Positions 1 to 5,278 of a stretch of 5,955 bases of DNA are shown piece by piece. The notes under the pieces are model-generated. The model did not search any database. It saw only the letters and a list, made by a program, of their open reading frames with translations, and had not been told where the DNA came from. Source of the DNA: Anaerolineae bacterium. Lineage in GTDB: Bacteria > Chloroflexota > Anaerolineae > Aggregatilineales > UBA2796. Both the position numbers and the translations under genes were made by a program. Position 1 is the first letter of the stretch; the number at the start of each line of letters is the position of its first letter. The stretch spans positions 1-5,955 of the forward strand of contig JADZBY010000222.1 in the NCBI GenBank assembly GCA_020851855.1. Direction: 5' to 3'.

Positions 1-635
1 TCCAGCGCCGGGTTGAAGCGCCGCTCGAAGCCCAGCGTCGTGCTGCGCACCGAGCCAATCGCCTTGCCGCACAGCGATCCAGCGCCGTGGCCGGGGAAGA
101 TCATTACGCCGTCCGGCAGCGGCAGGTATTCATTGTGCAGCGTATCGTGCATCTGCTCGGCCAGCCCACGCGCCGCTTCTTTCCCGACCAGGTCAGGCCG
201 CCCGATGTCGCCCACGAAGAGCGTATCGCCGGTGAGCGCCATCCACGGCTCTTCGGCGCGCGTCAGGTCCGAGACGAGCAGCGTCACGCTTTCGGGCGTG
301 TGGCCGGGCGTGTGGCGCACGGCGATGCGCACGTTGCCCAGGCGAAGATCGTCGCCCGCTTTGATGGGCGTGTGCTCAAACGTCGCGCCGCTCGCCTCGT
401 GCACGTAAATTCGCGCGCCGGTCCGCGCGGCGAGGTCCGTATTGCCGGACACGTGATCGGCGTGCAGGTGCGTCTCGATGATGTGGGTGATCGTCATGCC
501 GCGCGCCGCCGCCGCGTCGATGTAGCGCTGTACGTCGCGGTCCGGATCGACCACCGCCGCCACGCCCGCGCCCTCACAACCCACCAGATACGACGCGCAA
601 CCCAGACCTTCCACGAAAAACTGTTCCACGTACAT
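1..635 (-). CDS. MBL-fold metallo-hydrolase, persulfide dioxygenase-like (3' end outside window)
   Basis: Probable non-haem iron persulfide dioxygenase of the ETHE1/CstB type, which oxidises glutathione or other low-molecular-weight persulfide to sulfite in the cytoplasm. The visible 211 residues carry the full metallo-beta-lactamase signature: THLHADH at 55-61, HTPGHT at 108-113, LTGDTLFVGD at 134-143 followed by GRPDL, and FPGHGAGSLCG at 180-190. By analogy with ETHE1, iron ligands would be H56, H112 and D137. The N-terminal GCASYLVGCEG stretch is typical of the bacterial members. The ATG at 633-635 is preceded by GAGGGA (643-648) with 7-nt spacing. It starts 15 nt after the TSUP stop, so it is the third gene of the operon. 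The frame is open at the left edge after FERRFNPAL. Homologues either end soon after this point or continue into one or two rhodanese domains; the window cannot tell which. Substrate (glutathione, bacillithiol, CoA or other persulfide) is unknown. Confidence 0.9.
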   Translation of the reverse strand, partial: MYVEQFFVEGLGCASYLVGCEGAGVAAVVDPDRDVQRYIDAAAARGMTITHIIETHLHADHVSGNTDLAARTGARIYVHEASGATFEHTPIKAGDDLRLGNVRIAVRHTPGHTPESVTLLVSDLTRAEEPWMALTGDTLFVGDIGRPDLVGKEAARGLAEQMHDTLHNEYLPLPDGVMIFPGHGAGSLCGKAIGSVRSTTLGFERRFNPAL

Positions 636-642
636 GCGCTTT

Positions 643-648
643 TCCCTC
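643..648 (-). promoter_or_regulatory. Ribosome binding site of the MBL-fold gene
   Basis: GAGGGA on the minus strand, 7 nt before the ATG at 633-635. It lies between the TSUP stop codon and this start, which supports independent but coupled initiation within one mRNA. Confidence 0.6.
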
Positions 649-650
649 AC

Positions 651-1424
651 TCACCCGATCAATCGCGGGAGATTATCCACCAACAGCAACGCTGCCAAGA
701 TGATCACGAAAACACCGAACGCGATCCGAAGCTGTGCGGCGGGCAGGCGGTGCGCCAGCCGCGCCCCGACGAACGTGCCGGCCAGCCCGGCGGCGATGAA
801 GATGGCAATGAGCGCCACGAGCGCCAGGTCGAGCGGCGTATTGCCCAGGTGGCCGAGCAGCCCGGCGACGCTGTTCATGGCGATGATCACCAGGGACGTG
901 CCAACTGCCTCTTTCATGGGCAGGCCGATGAGCATGACCAGGGCGGGCACGATCAGGAAGCCGCCGCCCACACCCAGGAAGCCCGTCACCGCGCCGACGC
1001 CCGCACCGCTGGCCAGCACGACGGACCAGCGCGGCTCGATGGACTCTCCGCGCGTCGTCTTGCGCTGGACGAGCATCAGGCCGCCCACCGCCAGCATGAG
1101 CACCGCAAAGAGCACCATGAGAAGGGTCTGCGGGAACAGATGCGACAGCCCGGCGGTGAGGTAGGCCGCAATCATGCCCACGCCGCCGAAGACGAGCGCC
1201 AGCCGCCAGCGCAGCGAGCCTTGCGACAGGTGAAACGACGCGCCGAGAAGGCTGTTCGCCCCGACGATGGCCAGCGAGGCCGTCACCGCCGTCTGGGGAC
1301 TCTGCCCGACGATGTACACCAGCGCGGGCACAGTCAGGATCGAGCCGCCGCCGCCCAACATGCCGAGCGACGCGCCGATGCTGAAGCCCAACGCGATATT
1401 CGCCACAAGCGCCGCGAGGTTCAC
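651..1424 (-). CDS. TSUP (TauE/SafE) family anion exporter, probable sulfite exporter
   Basis: Integral membrane protein of 257 residues of the TSUP family (Pfam TauE), whose characterised members move sulfite, sulfoacetate or related sulfur anions. The sequence is almost wholly hydrophobic, with about seven to eight membrane segments. It shows the internal duplication of the family: a glycine-rich GMLGGGGS motif near 21-28 after the first helix is echoed by GVGGGFLIVP at 151-160. A charged loop, QRKTTRGESIEPR at about 120-132, separates the halves. There are no cysteines. I chose the GTG at 1422-1424 because it overlaps the rhodanese stop as GTGA, has a GGGGGAA ribosome site 6 nt upstream, and gives the normal family N-terminus. 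The frame stays open upstream to an ATG at 1560-1562, but that would add 46 non-family residues overlapping the rhodanese gene. Its setting between rhodanese and persulfide dioxygenase points to sulfite or thiosulfate export; the exact substrate is inference. Confidence 0.92.
   Translation of the reverse strand: MNLAALVANIALGFSIGASLGMLGGGGSILTVPALVYIVGQSPQTAVTASLAIVGANSLLGASFHLSQGSLRWRLALVFGGVGMIAAYLTAGLSHLFPQTLLMVLFAVLMLAVGGLMLVQRKTTRGESIEPRWSVVLASGAGVGAVTGFLGVGGGFLIVPALVMLIGLPMKEAVGTSLVIIAMNSVAGLLGHLGNTPLDLALVALIAIFIAAGLAGTFVGARLAHRLPAAQLRIAFGVFVIILAALLLVDNLPRLIG
1421..1424 (-). other. GTGA stop/start overlap (translational coupling)
   Basis: The rhodanese TGA (1421-1423) and the TSUP GTG start (1422-1424) share bases. 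Such overlaps usually mean that ribosomes finishing the first gene re-initiate on the second, keeping the sulfurtransferase and the exporter in step. Confidence 0.75.
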
Positions 1425-1825
1425 TTGCCGTTCCCCCGCTTCACCGGCAGGCCCGCGCCCGCCCAGCCAATCATGCCGCCCGTCAGGTTGATGGTCTGAA
1501 GGCCGCGCCGGGCGAGCAGGTTCGCCGCCGCGCCGCTGCGCGAGCCAGAGCGGCAGATGCACAGGATGGGCTGGTCCGTGGGAAGCTCGTTCAGGCGCTT
1601 TTCCAGCTCGCCCAGCGGGATCAACTGCGCGCCCGGAATGTGCCCGGCGGCAAATTCGTGCCGCTCACGCACATCCAACAAAAAGGGCGGCTGGTCGGCG
1701 TCGATGAGCGCCTGCGCCTGCCGGGGCTGCACGGCCTGCGGCCTCGTCGGGCGCTCGGCCTGCCCGGATTGACCCGCCTGCCCCGTCTGCGTCGTACCCT
1801 GGAACACCCGCTTCAGAAAATCCAT
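1421..1825 (-). CDS. Single-domain rhodanese (sulfurtransferase)
   Basis: Cytoplasmic-looking sulfurtransferase of 134 residues, a usual size for a single rhodanese domain plus a short N-terminal extension. The domain spans about 34-130. Seen are LLDVRE at 49-54, GHIPGA at 61-66, the active-site loop CRSGSRS with the persulfide-carrying cysteine at about C91, and the closing GGMIGWAGAGLPV motif. Residues 1-8 (MDFLKRVF) could form a short amphipathic helix, followed by a Gln/Gly/Thr-rich linker at about 11-23. No signal peptide is seen. Two ATGs are possible: 1829-1831 (adds Met-Val) and 1823-1825. The AAGGGG ribosome site at 1835-1840 is 3 nt from the first and 9 nt from the second, so I prefer the second. 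It is the promoter-proximal gene of the sulfur operon; its stop overlaps the TSUP start. Likely role: passing sulfane sulfur between persulfide, sulfite and thiosulfate. The acceptor is not deducible. Confidence 0.92.
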   Translation of the reverse strand: MDFLKRVFQGTTQTGQAGQSGQAERPTRPQAVQPRQAQALIDADQPPFLLDVRERHEFAAGHIPGAQLIPLGELEKRLNELPTDQPILCICRSGSRSGAAANLLARRGLQTINLTGGMIGWAGAGLPVKRGNGK

Positions 1826-1834
1826 GACCATCTA

Positions 1835-1840
1835 CCCCTT
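1835..1840 (-). promoter_or_regulatory. Ribosome binding site of the rhodanese gene (decides start)
   Basis: AAGGGG on the minus strand. Its 9-nt distance to the ATG at 1823-1825 is nearer the usual range than the 3-nt distance to the ATG at 1829-1831, so it favours the shorter protein by two residues. Confidence 0.5.
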
Positions 1841-1868
1841 GAACCGTCCCATCACGTTGACCACACAC

Positions 1869-1898
1869 AGGATACGCCGGAAGGGCTTTCCCTGGCAG
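1869..1898 (-). promoter_or_regulatory. Candidate promoter of the sulfur operon
   Basis: On the minus strand, CTGCCA (1893-1898, four of six matches to TTGACA) and TATCCT (1869-1874, four of six to TATAAT) are 18 bp apart. Transcription would start near 1861-1862. This would place the centre of the CTTATGG inverted repeat about 66 bp upstream, which is where LysR-type activators usually bind. The boxes are weak, as expected for an activator-dependent promoter, and could also be chance. Confidence 0.35.
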
Positions 1899-1915
1899 AG
1901 CCAACGCCTTATAAT
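1887..1915 (+). promoter_or_regulatory. Promoter of the LysR-type regulator gene
   Basis: A perfect TATAAT at 1910-1915 stands out in GC-rich DNA. Seventeen bp upstream is TTTCCC (1887-1892), a poor -35 match (three of six). Transcription would begin at about 1921-1923, inside the inverted repeat at 1919-1937, so a bound regulator should block it. A weak -35 with a perfect -10 fits modest, repressible expression. Confidence 0.55.
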
Positions 1916-1918
1916 CAG

Positions 1919-1937
1919 CCATAAGCACAACTTATGG
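1919..1937. promoter_or_regulatory. LysR-type operator (7-bp perfect inverted repeat)
   Basis: CCATAAG, a 5-nt spacer CACAA, then CTTATGG. The core ATAAG-N5-CTTAT obeys the T-N11-A rule of LysR-type binding sites. It sits in the divergent region between the regulator gene and the rhodanese gene, overlaps the predicted lysR transcription start, and ends just before the lysR ribosome site (AGGGA, 1939-1943). Expected functions are autorepression and the primary recognition site for control of the divergent sulfur operon. A further CTTAT at 1908-1912, on the -10 box, may extend the site. Confidence 0.7.
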
Positions 1938-1947
1938 CAGGGAAACG

Positions 1948-2889
1948 ATGCTCAGTCTGTACCGGCTGGAAGTCTTCAACGCCGTGGTCGAAGCGGGCAG
2001 TTTCAGCCGCGCGGCGGAACGGCTGTACATCAGTCAGGCGGCGGTCAGCCAGCACATCGGCGCGCTGGAAAACGGCCTGGGCGCCCCGCTGTTCGTGCGT
2101 GGGCGGCGCGGCGTGGCGCTCACGCCTGCCGGCCAAACGTTGCACGGCTACACGCGCCGCATCGTGCGCCTTCTGGAAGAGGCCGAAAACGCCCTGACGC
2201 GCGTGGATCAGCTTGCCGCCGGGCAGATTCGCATCGGCGCATCGCCCGGCGCAGGGCAGTACCTTCTGCCGGAGTGGGTGCGCCGCTTCCGCGCCCAATA
2301 CCCGAAGCTGTCCGTATCGATGGTCACCGACGTGACGCCGCGCATCGCCGCCAGCATCCTGGGCCGCGCGCTGGACATCGGCCTTGTCGAGGGCGAAGTG
2401 GACGGCGTGGCGGGCGGGCGGCTGGCTTCACTGCCGCTGCGTGAGATCGAGCAGTACGTCGTGGTCGGCAAGGGGCACGCCTGGTGCGGGCGCGACGGGG
2501 TGAGCGTCGAGGACATCGCCGCGCAGCCGCTCATCGCCCGCCCGCGCGATAGCCAGTCGCGGCTGTGGCTGGATGGCATGTTCGCACGCGCCGGATTGAC
2601 GCCGCACGTCGCCGCCGAGTTCGACAACCCGGAAGCCATCAAACAGGCGATCCTGTCCGGGATGGGCATCGCCGTGCTGCCGGATTACGTCGTCCGCCGC
2701 GAGCAGACGATGGGCCTGTTGCGCGCGCTGCCGGTCCTGGGCGACGGCTGGCGGCGGGCGCTCAACCTGATCTGGGACCGGGAGCGCCTGTTCAGCCCGG
2801 TGACGCGCGCCTTTCTGCGAGGCCTGGCGGAGACGTTCCCGGCGCTGGCTGTGCTGACGGACGGTGCACCGGAGACGGGCCGCCCGTAA
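1948..2889 (+). CDS. LysR-type transcriptional regulator
   Basis: DNA-binding regulator of 313 residues, normal for the family. The N-terminal winged helix-turn-helix covers about 3-62: YRLEVFNAVVEAGSF, then AAERLYISQAAVSQHI as the helix-turn-helix, and LFVRGRRGVALTPAG as the wing. A linker helix follows at about 63-92. The periplasmic-binding-protein-like effector domain runs from about 93 (GQIRIGASPGAGQYLLP) to 295, with the usual AIKQAILSGMGIAVLPDYVV segment at 230-249. The only cysteine is C180 in the effector domain, so thiol-pair sensing within one subunit is unlikely. The ATG at 1948-1950 follows AGGGA by 4 nt. The gene is divergent from the rhodanese-TSUP-dioxygenase operon across a region with a LysR-type operator, so it probably controls that operon and itself. 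The inducer cannot be read from sequence; a sulfur compound such as sulfite, thiosulfate or O-acetylserine is a guess from context. Confidence 0.93.
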   Translation: MLSLYRLEVFNAVVEAGSFSRAAERLYISQAAVSQHIGALENGLGAPLFVRGRRGVALTPAGQTLHGYTRRIVRLLEEAENALTRVDQLAAGQIRIGASPGAGQYLLPEWVRRFRAQYPKLSVSMVTDVTPRIAASILGRALDIGLVEGEVDGVAGGRLASLPLREIEQYVVVGKGHAWCGRDGVSVEDIAAQPLIARPRDSQSRLWLDGMFARAGLTPHVAAEFDNPEAIKQAILSGMGIAVLPDYVVRREQTMGLLRALPVLGDGWRRALNLIWDRERLFSPVTRAFLRGLAETFPALAVLTDGAPETGRP

Positions 2890-2891
2890 GC

Positions 2892-4163
2892 TCAGCGCCG
2901 CGCGTCCGCCATCCCCTGCACCACCTCAACCGCCCGCGCCACGCCGTCTTCGGCCCGGATGGCCGCGCCGAGCGCCGCCGCGCGCTGGCGCATGGCCGCA
3001 TCGCCCACCGCTGCCTGAATCGCCCCGGCCAGCCGCTCGGCGGTGAGCTGTTTGCGCGGGATCGGCTCCGGCCCGACGCCCAGGGCCGCCGCGCGTTGTC
3101 CCCAGAAGGGCTGATCGGCGAAAAACGGGATGATGATCGACGGCGCGCCCGCCCGGAAGCCGGCGGCGGTTGTGCCCGCGCCGCCATGATGCACCACGGC
3201 GGCCATGCGCGGAAAGAGCCATGCGTGTGGCACGGAATCGACCATGATCACGCTGTCCGGCAGGTCGCCGCCGCGCAAGCCGCCCCAGCCGGACAACATC
3301 ACCGCGCGCTGGCGCGACTGCTGAAGCGCCCGGAGCGCCAGATCGGCGGTTTCTTCGGGCTTGCGGCTGCTCATGCTGCCAAAGCCGATATACACCGGGG
3401 CCGGGCCGGCGTCGAGAAACGCTTGCAGCGCGGCGGGCGGCGTCCAGTTCTCGTCCGAATCCAGGAACCAGTAGCCGGTGACGTGGATGTGCTCGCCCCA
3501 ATCGGGCGGTTTGGCAATCACGGACGGGCTGAAGCCGTAGAGCGCCGGCTGGCCGCGCAGGCGCGGATGGTTGTATGGCCCCATGAAGGGCGCGGCGGGC
3601 AATCCGAGCACCTGAGCGCGGACGACATTGTCCGAGCCGCGCGATCCCTGCCAGATGGCCTGCCGGGTGAAATGGTGCGAGAGCCGGTTGGCCGCGCCGC
3701 CCAATTTTGACAGCCCTGCTGGGAGCAGCACGCCGGGAAAGGCGCGCGTGGGCGTGAAGGGCAACAGGTACGCCTGGAGAAAGGGCAGGTCGAGCTTTTC
3801 CGCGAGGGCGAGGCCGATGAACAGCCCGCCGATGCCCGCGATGATCAGGTCCGCGTCGCGGCTGGCGGCGAGGCCATCTTCCGCCCAGTGCAGCGCCGCT
3901 TCTTTGGCCAGTTTGCCGGTCTGCGCCGTGATGGCCAGGAAGTTGCCTTTGGCCAGCAACTCGCGCATGGCCTCGGACTCGACCACTTCCTGCACGTTGC
4001 CTTTGACCGGCGCAAAGTCCAGCCCGTGCGCCCGCACCAGCGACTCGTAATCGCCGTGCGTGGCCACTCGAACGGCGTGGCCGGCGGCGCGCAGGCCCTT
4101 TCCCAACGCGACGAAGGGCTGTACGTCGCCGCGACTACCCAGAGCGAGCAGGACGGTACGCAT
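2892..4163 (-). CDS. UGT80-like glycosyltransferase (sterol/lipid glucosyltransferase family)
   Basis: GT-B fold glycosyltransferase of family GT1, 423 residues, closest in style to sterol 3-beta-glucosyltransferases and related bacterial enzymes that move a sugar from a nucleotide-sugar donor to a hydrophobic acceptor. The N-terminal acceptor domain begins MRTVLLALGSRGDVQPFVALG (first GT-B strand and glycine loop) and extends to about 235. The C-terminal donor domain includes VYIGFGSMSSR at 257-267, VPHAWLFPRM at 311-320, HHGGAGTTAAG at 325-335 and FFADQPFWG at 347-355; D350-Q351 fit the sugar-binding pair of the family. No signal peptide. The ATG at 4161-4163 has AAGGGA 10 nt upstream. It follows the deacetylase gene by 73 nt on the same strand and converges on lysR with 2 nt between stops. 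Bacterial acceptors could be hopanoids, carotenoids, macrolides or other lipids; I cannot choose. It could be co-transcribed with the deacetylase. Confidence 0.9.
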   Translation of the reverse strand: MRTVLLALGSRGDVQPFVALGKGLRAAGHAVRVATHGDYESLVRAHGLDFAPVKGNVQEVVESEAMRELLAKGNFLAITAQTGKLAKEAALHWAEDGLAASRDADLIIAGIGGLFIGLALAEKLDLPFLQAYLLPFTPTRAFPGVLLPAGLSKLGGAANRLSHHFTRQAIWQGSRGSDNVVRAQVLGLPAAPFMGPYNHPRLRGQPALYGFSPSVIAKPPDWGEHIHVTGYWFLDSDENWTPPAALQAFLDAGPAPVYIGFGSMSSRKPEETADLALRALQQSRQRAVMLSGWGGLRGGDLPDSVIMVDSVPHAWLFPRMAAVVHHGGAGTTAAGFRAGAPSIIIPFFADQPFWGQRAAALGVGPEPIPRKQLTAERLAGAIQAAVGDAAMRQRAAALGAAIRAEDGVARAVEVVQGMADARR

Positions 4164-4236
4164 CGGCGTTTTATCCCTTTCTACGGGAGACAGGATAGCC
4201 CCAGGGCGGGTACAGCGCGCCGAGCGTCCGTCCGAG
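4164..4236 (-). other. Spacer between deacetylase and glycosyltransferase genes
   Basis: A 73-nt gap holding the AAGGGA ribosome site of the glycosyltransferase (4174-4179). I see no hairpin followed by a T-run that would end transcription after the deacetylase, and no convincing promoter pair, so read-through from the upstream gene is the simplest reading. Confidence 0.4.
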
Positions 4237-5265
4237 TCAGATCAGCCGGTGCGTCTTGCGGACGCGCGTCAGCAGATCGGCCACGTCCGGCTCGCGCTCG
4301 CGGCCCGGCCCAAGCGGGTCCGACGTGCGCTGGTCGCCGAGCAGCTCGTAGGCCACGTTCAGGATGCCGTTGGCCAGCGCCTCGCGGTGATAGCCGCCTT
4401 CCATGACAAATACGATCTTGCCGTCGCAAAGGCGGCGCGCCATGCGGATCAGTTCGCGGGTCAGGTGCGCGTAGCCCATCAGGCTCAGTTGAATCTCGCC
4501 CAGCGGATCGGCCCAGTGGGCGTCAAAGCCCGCCGAAACGAGCATCAGATCGGGCGCGTAACGCTCTGCGGCAGGCCAGACCACGCTCTCGAACGCCCGG
4601 CTGTAGCTCTGGTCGCCCACGCGCGCCGGGAAGGGGATGTTCAGCGTGTAGCCCTCGCCCAGGCCCTCGCCCGTATCACTCAGCGCGCCCGTGCCCGGAT
4701 ACCACGGGTATTGGTGCGTCGAGATGAACAGCACCGACGGGTCGGCGTAGAACACGTCCTGCGTGCCGTTACCGTGGTGAACGTCGTAATCCACGACGAG
4801 CACGCGCTTCACGCGGTGATGCGACAGGGCATACCGCGCGCCGAGCGCCACGTTGGCCAGCAGGCAGAAGCCCATGCCCATCGACGGCACGGCGTGGTGA
4901 CCGGGTGGGCGCATGACGACCAGCCCGTTGTCCGCCTCGCGGGCGAGCACAGCCTCGACGGCGCGGATCACGCCGCCCGCCGAAAGGCGCGCCGCCGGGA
5001 ACGACTCCGGCAGCACGTAGGTATCCGGCCCGAACTGGATGCCCTCTTGCGTCTCGGTCCACTTGAGCAGGTCGAGGTATTCGGGCGTGTGCACGGTGAG
5101 GATCAGCTCGTCGCGGATCGGCTCCGGCGCGAGGGCGCACAGCCGCTCGGTGACGCCGGCCTCGTCCAGCGCACGGTGTACGGCCTCGAGGCGGTCGGCG
5201 CTCTCCATGTGGCCGTTCAGGGTGTGGGCGTTCACGCGATTGTCGGTAACGTAAGCAGTCGTCAT
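4237..5265 (-). CDS. Histone deacetylase / acetylpolyamine amidohydrolase family protein
   Basis: Zinc-dependent deacylase of the arginase/deacetylase fold, 342 residues, the size of a single catalytic domain. Motifs occur in order: RPPGHHA at 119-125 (catalytic His pair H123-H124), VDYDVHHGNGTQD at 158-170, STHQYPWYPGTG at 182-193, SAGFDAHWADPLG at 244-256 and EGGY at 289-292. Matching to human HDAC8, zinc ligands are D161, H163 and D248, and Y292 is the transition-state tyrosine, so all catalytic residues are present and the enzyme should be active. The GHHA, HHGNGTQ and EGGY forms resemble class II deacetylases and bacterial HDAC-like amidohydrolases. The C-terminal 25 or so residues are charged and outside the fold. 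ATG at 5263-5265 with AGAGAAG 6 nt upstream. It starts 13 nt after the metal-receptor stop, so the pair is probably an operon. Bacterial substrates may be acetylated lysine, polyamines or small amides; not decidable here. Confidence 0.95.
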   Translation of the reverse strand: MTTAYVTDNRVNAHTLNGHMESADRLEAVHRALDEAGVTERLCALAPEPIRDELILTVHTPEYLDLLKWTETQEGIQFGPDTYVLPESFPAARLSAGGVIRAVEAVLAREADNGLVVMRPPGHHAVPSMGMGFCLLANVALGARYALSHHRVKRVLVVDYDVHHGNGTQDVFYADPSVLFISTHQYPWYPGTGALSDTGEGLGEGYTLNIPFPARVGDQSYSRAFESVVWPAAERYAPDLMLVSAGFDAHWADPLGEIQLSLMGYAHLTRELIRMARRLCDGKIVFVMEGGYHREALANGILNVAYELLGDQRTSDPLGPGREREPDVADLLTRVRKTHRLI

Positions 5266-5278
5266 TATAAGCTTCTCT

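Noticed and set aside
87..1499. Plus-strand open frame of 470 codons across the sulfur operon
   Set aside because: It is antisense to three well-recognised genes and rich in Arg, His, Gln and Ala without any fold or motif, the usual shadow of GC-biased third codon positions.
1425..1562. Upstream extension of the TSUP gene to an ATG at 1560-1562
   Set aside because: The extra 46 residues are polar, Arg/Gly-rich and overlap the rhodanese catalytic region; the GTG at 1422-1424 has a ribosome site and the normal family N-terminus.
1882..1893. AGGG-CTTT-CCCT small inverted repeat in the divergent region
   Set aside because: Only four base pairs per arm, and it does not match the CTTATGG half-site; expected by chance.
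2565..3710. Plus-strand open frame of 381 codons
   Set aside because: It overlaps the end of lysR in another frame and is antisense to the glycosyltransferase; both real genes have clear family motifs over the same bases.
5259..5268. TATAAT-like string at the deacetylase start
   Set aside because: Read on the minus strand, TTATAATG overlaps the ATG itself, so transcription would start inside the gene; the 13-nt gap to the upstream gene fits an operon better.
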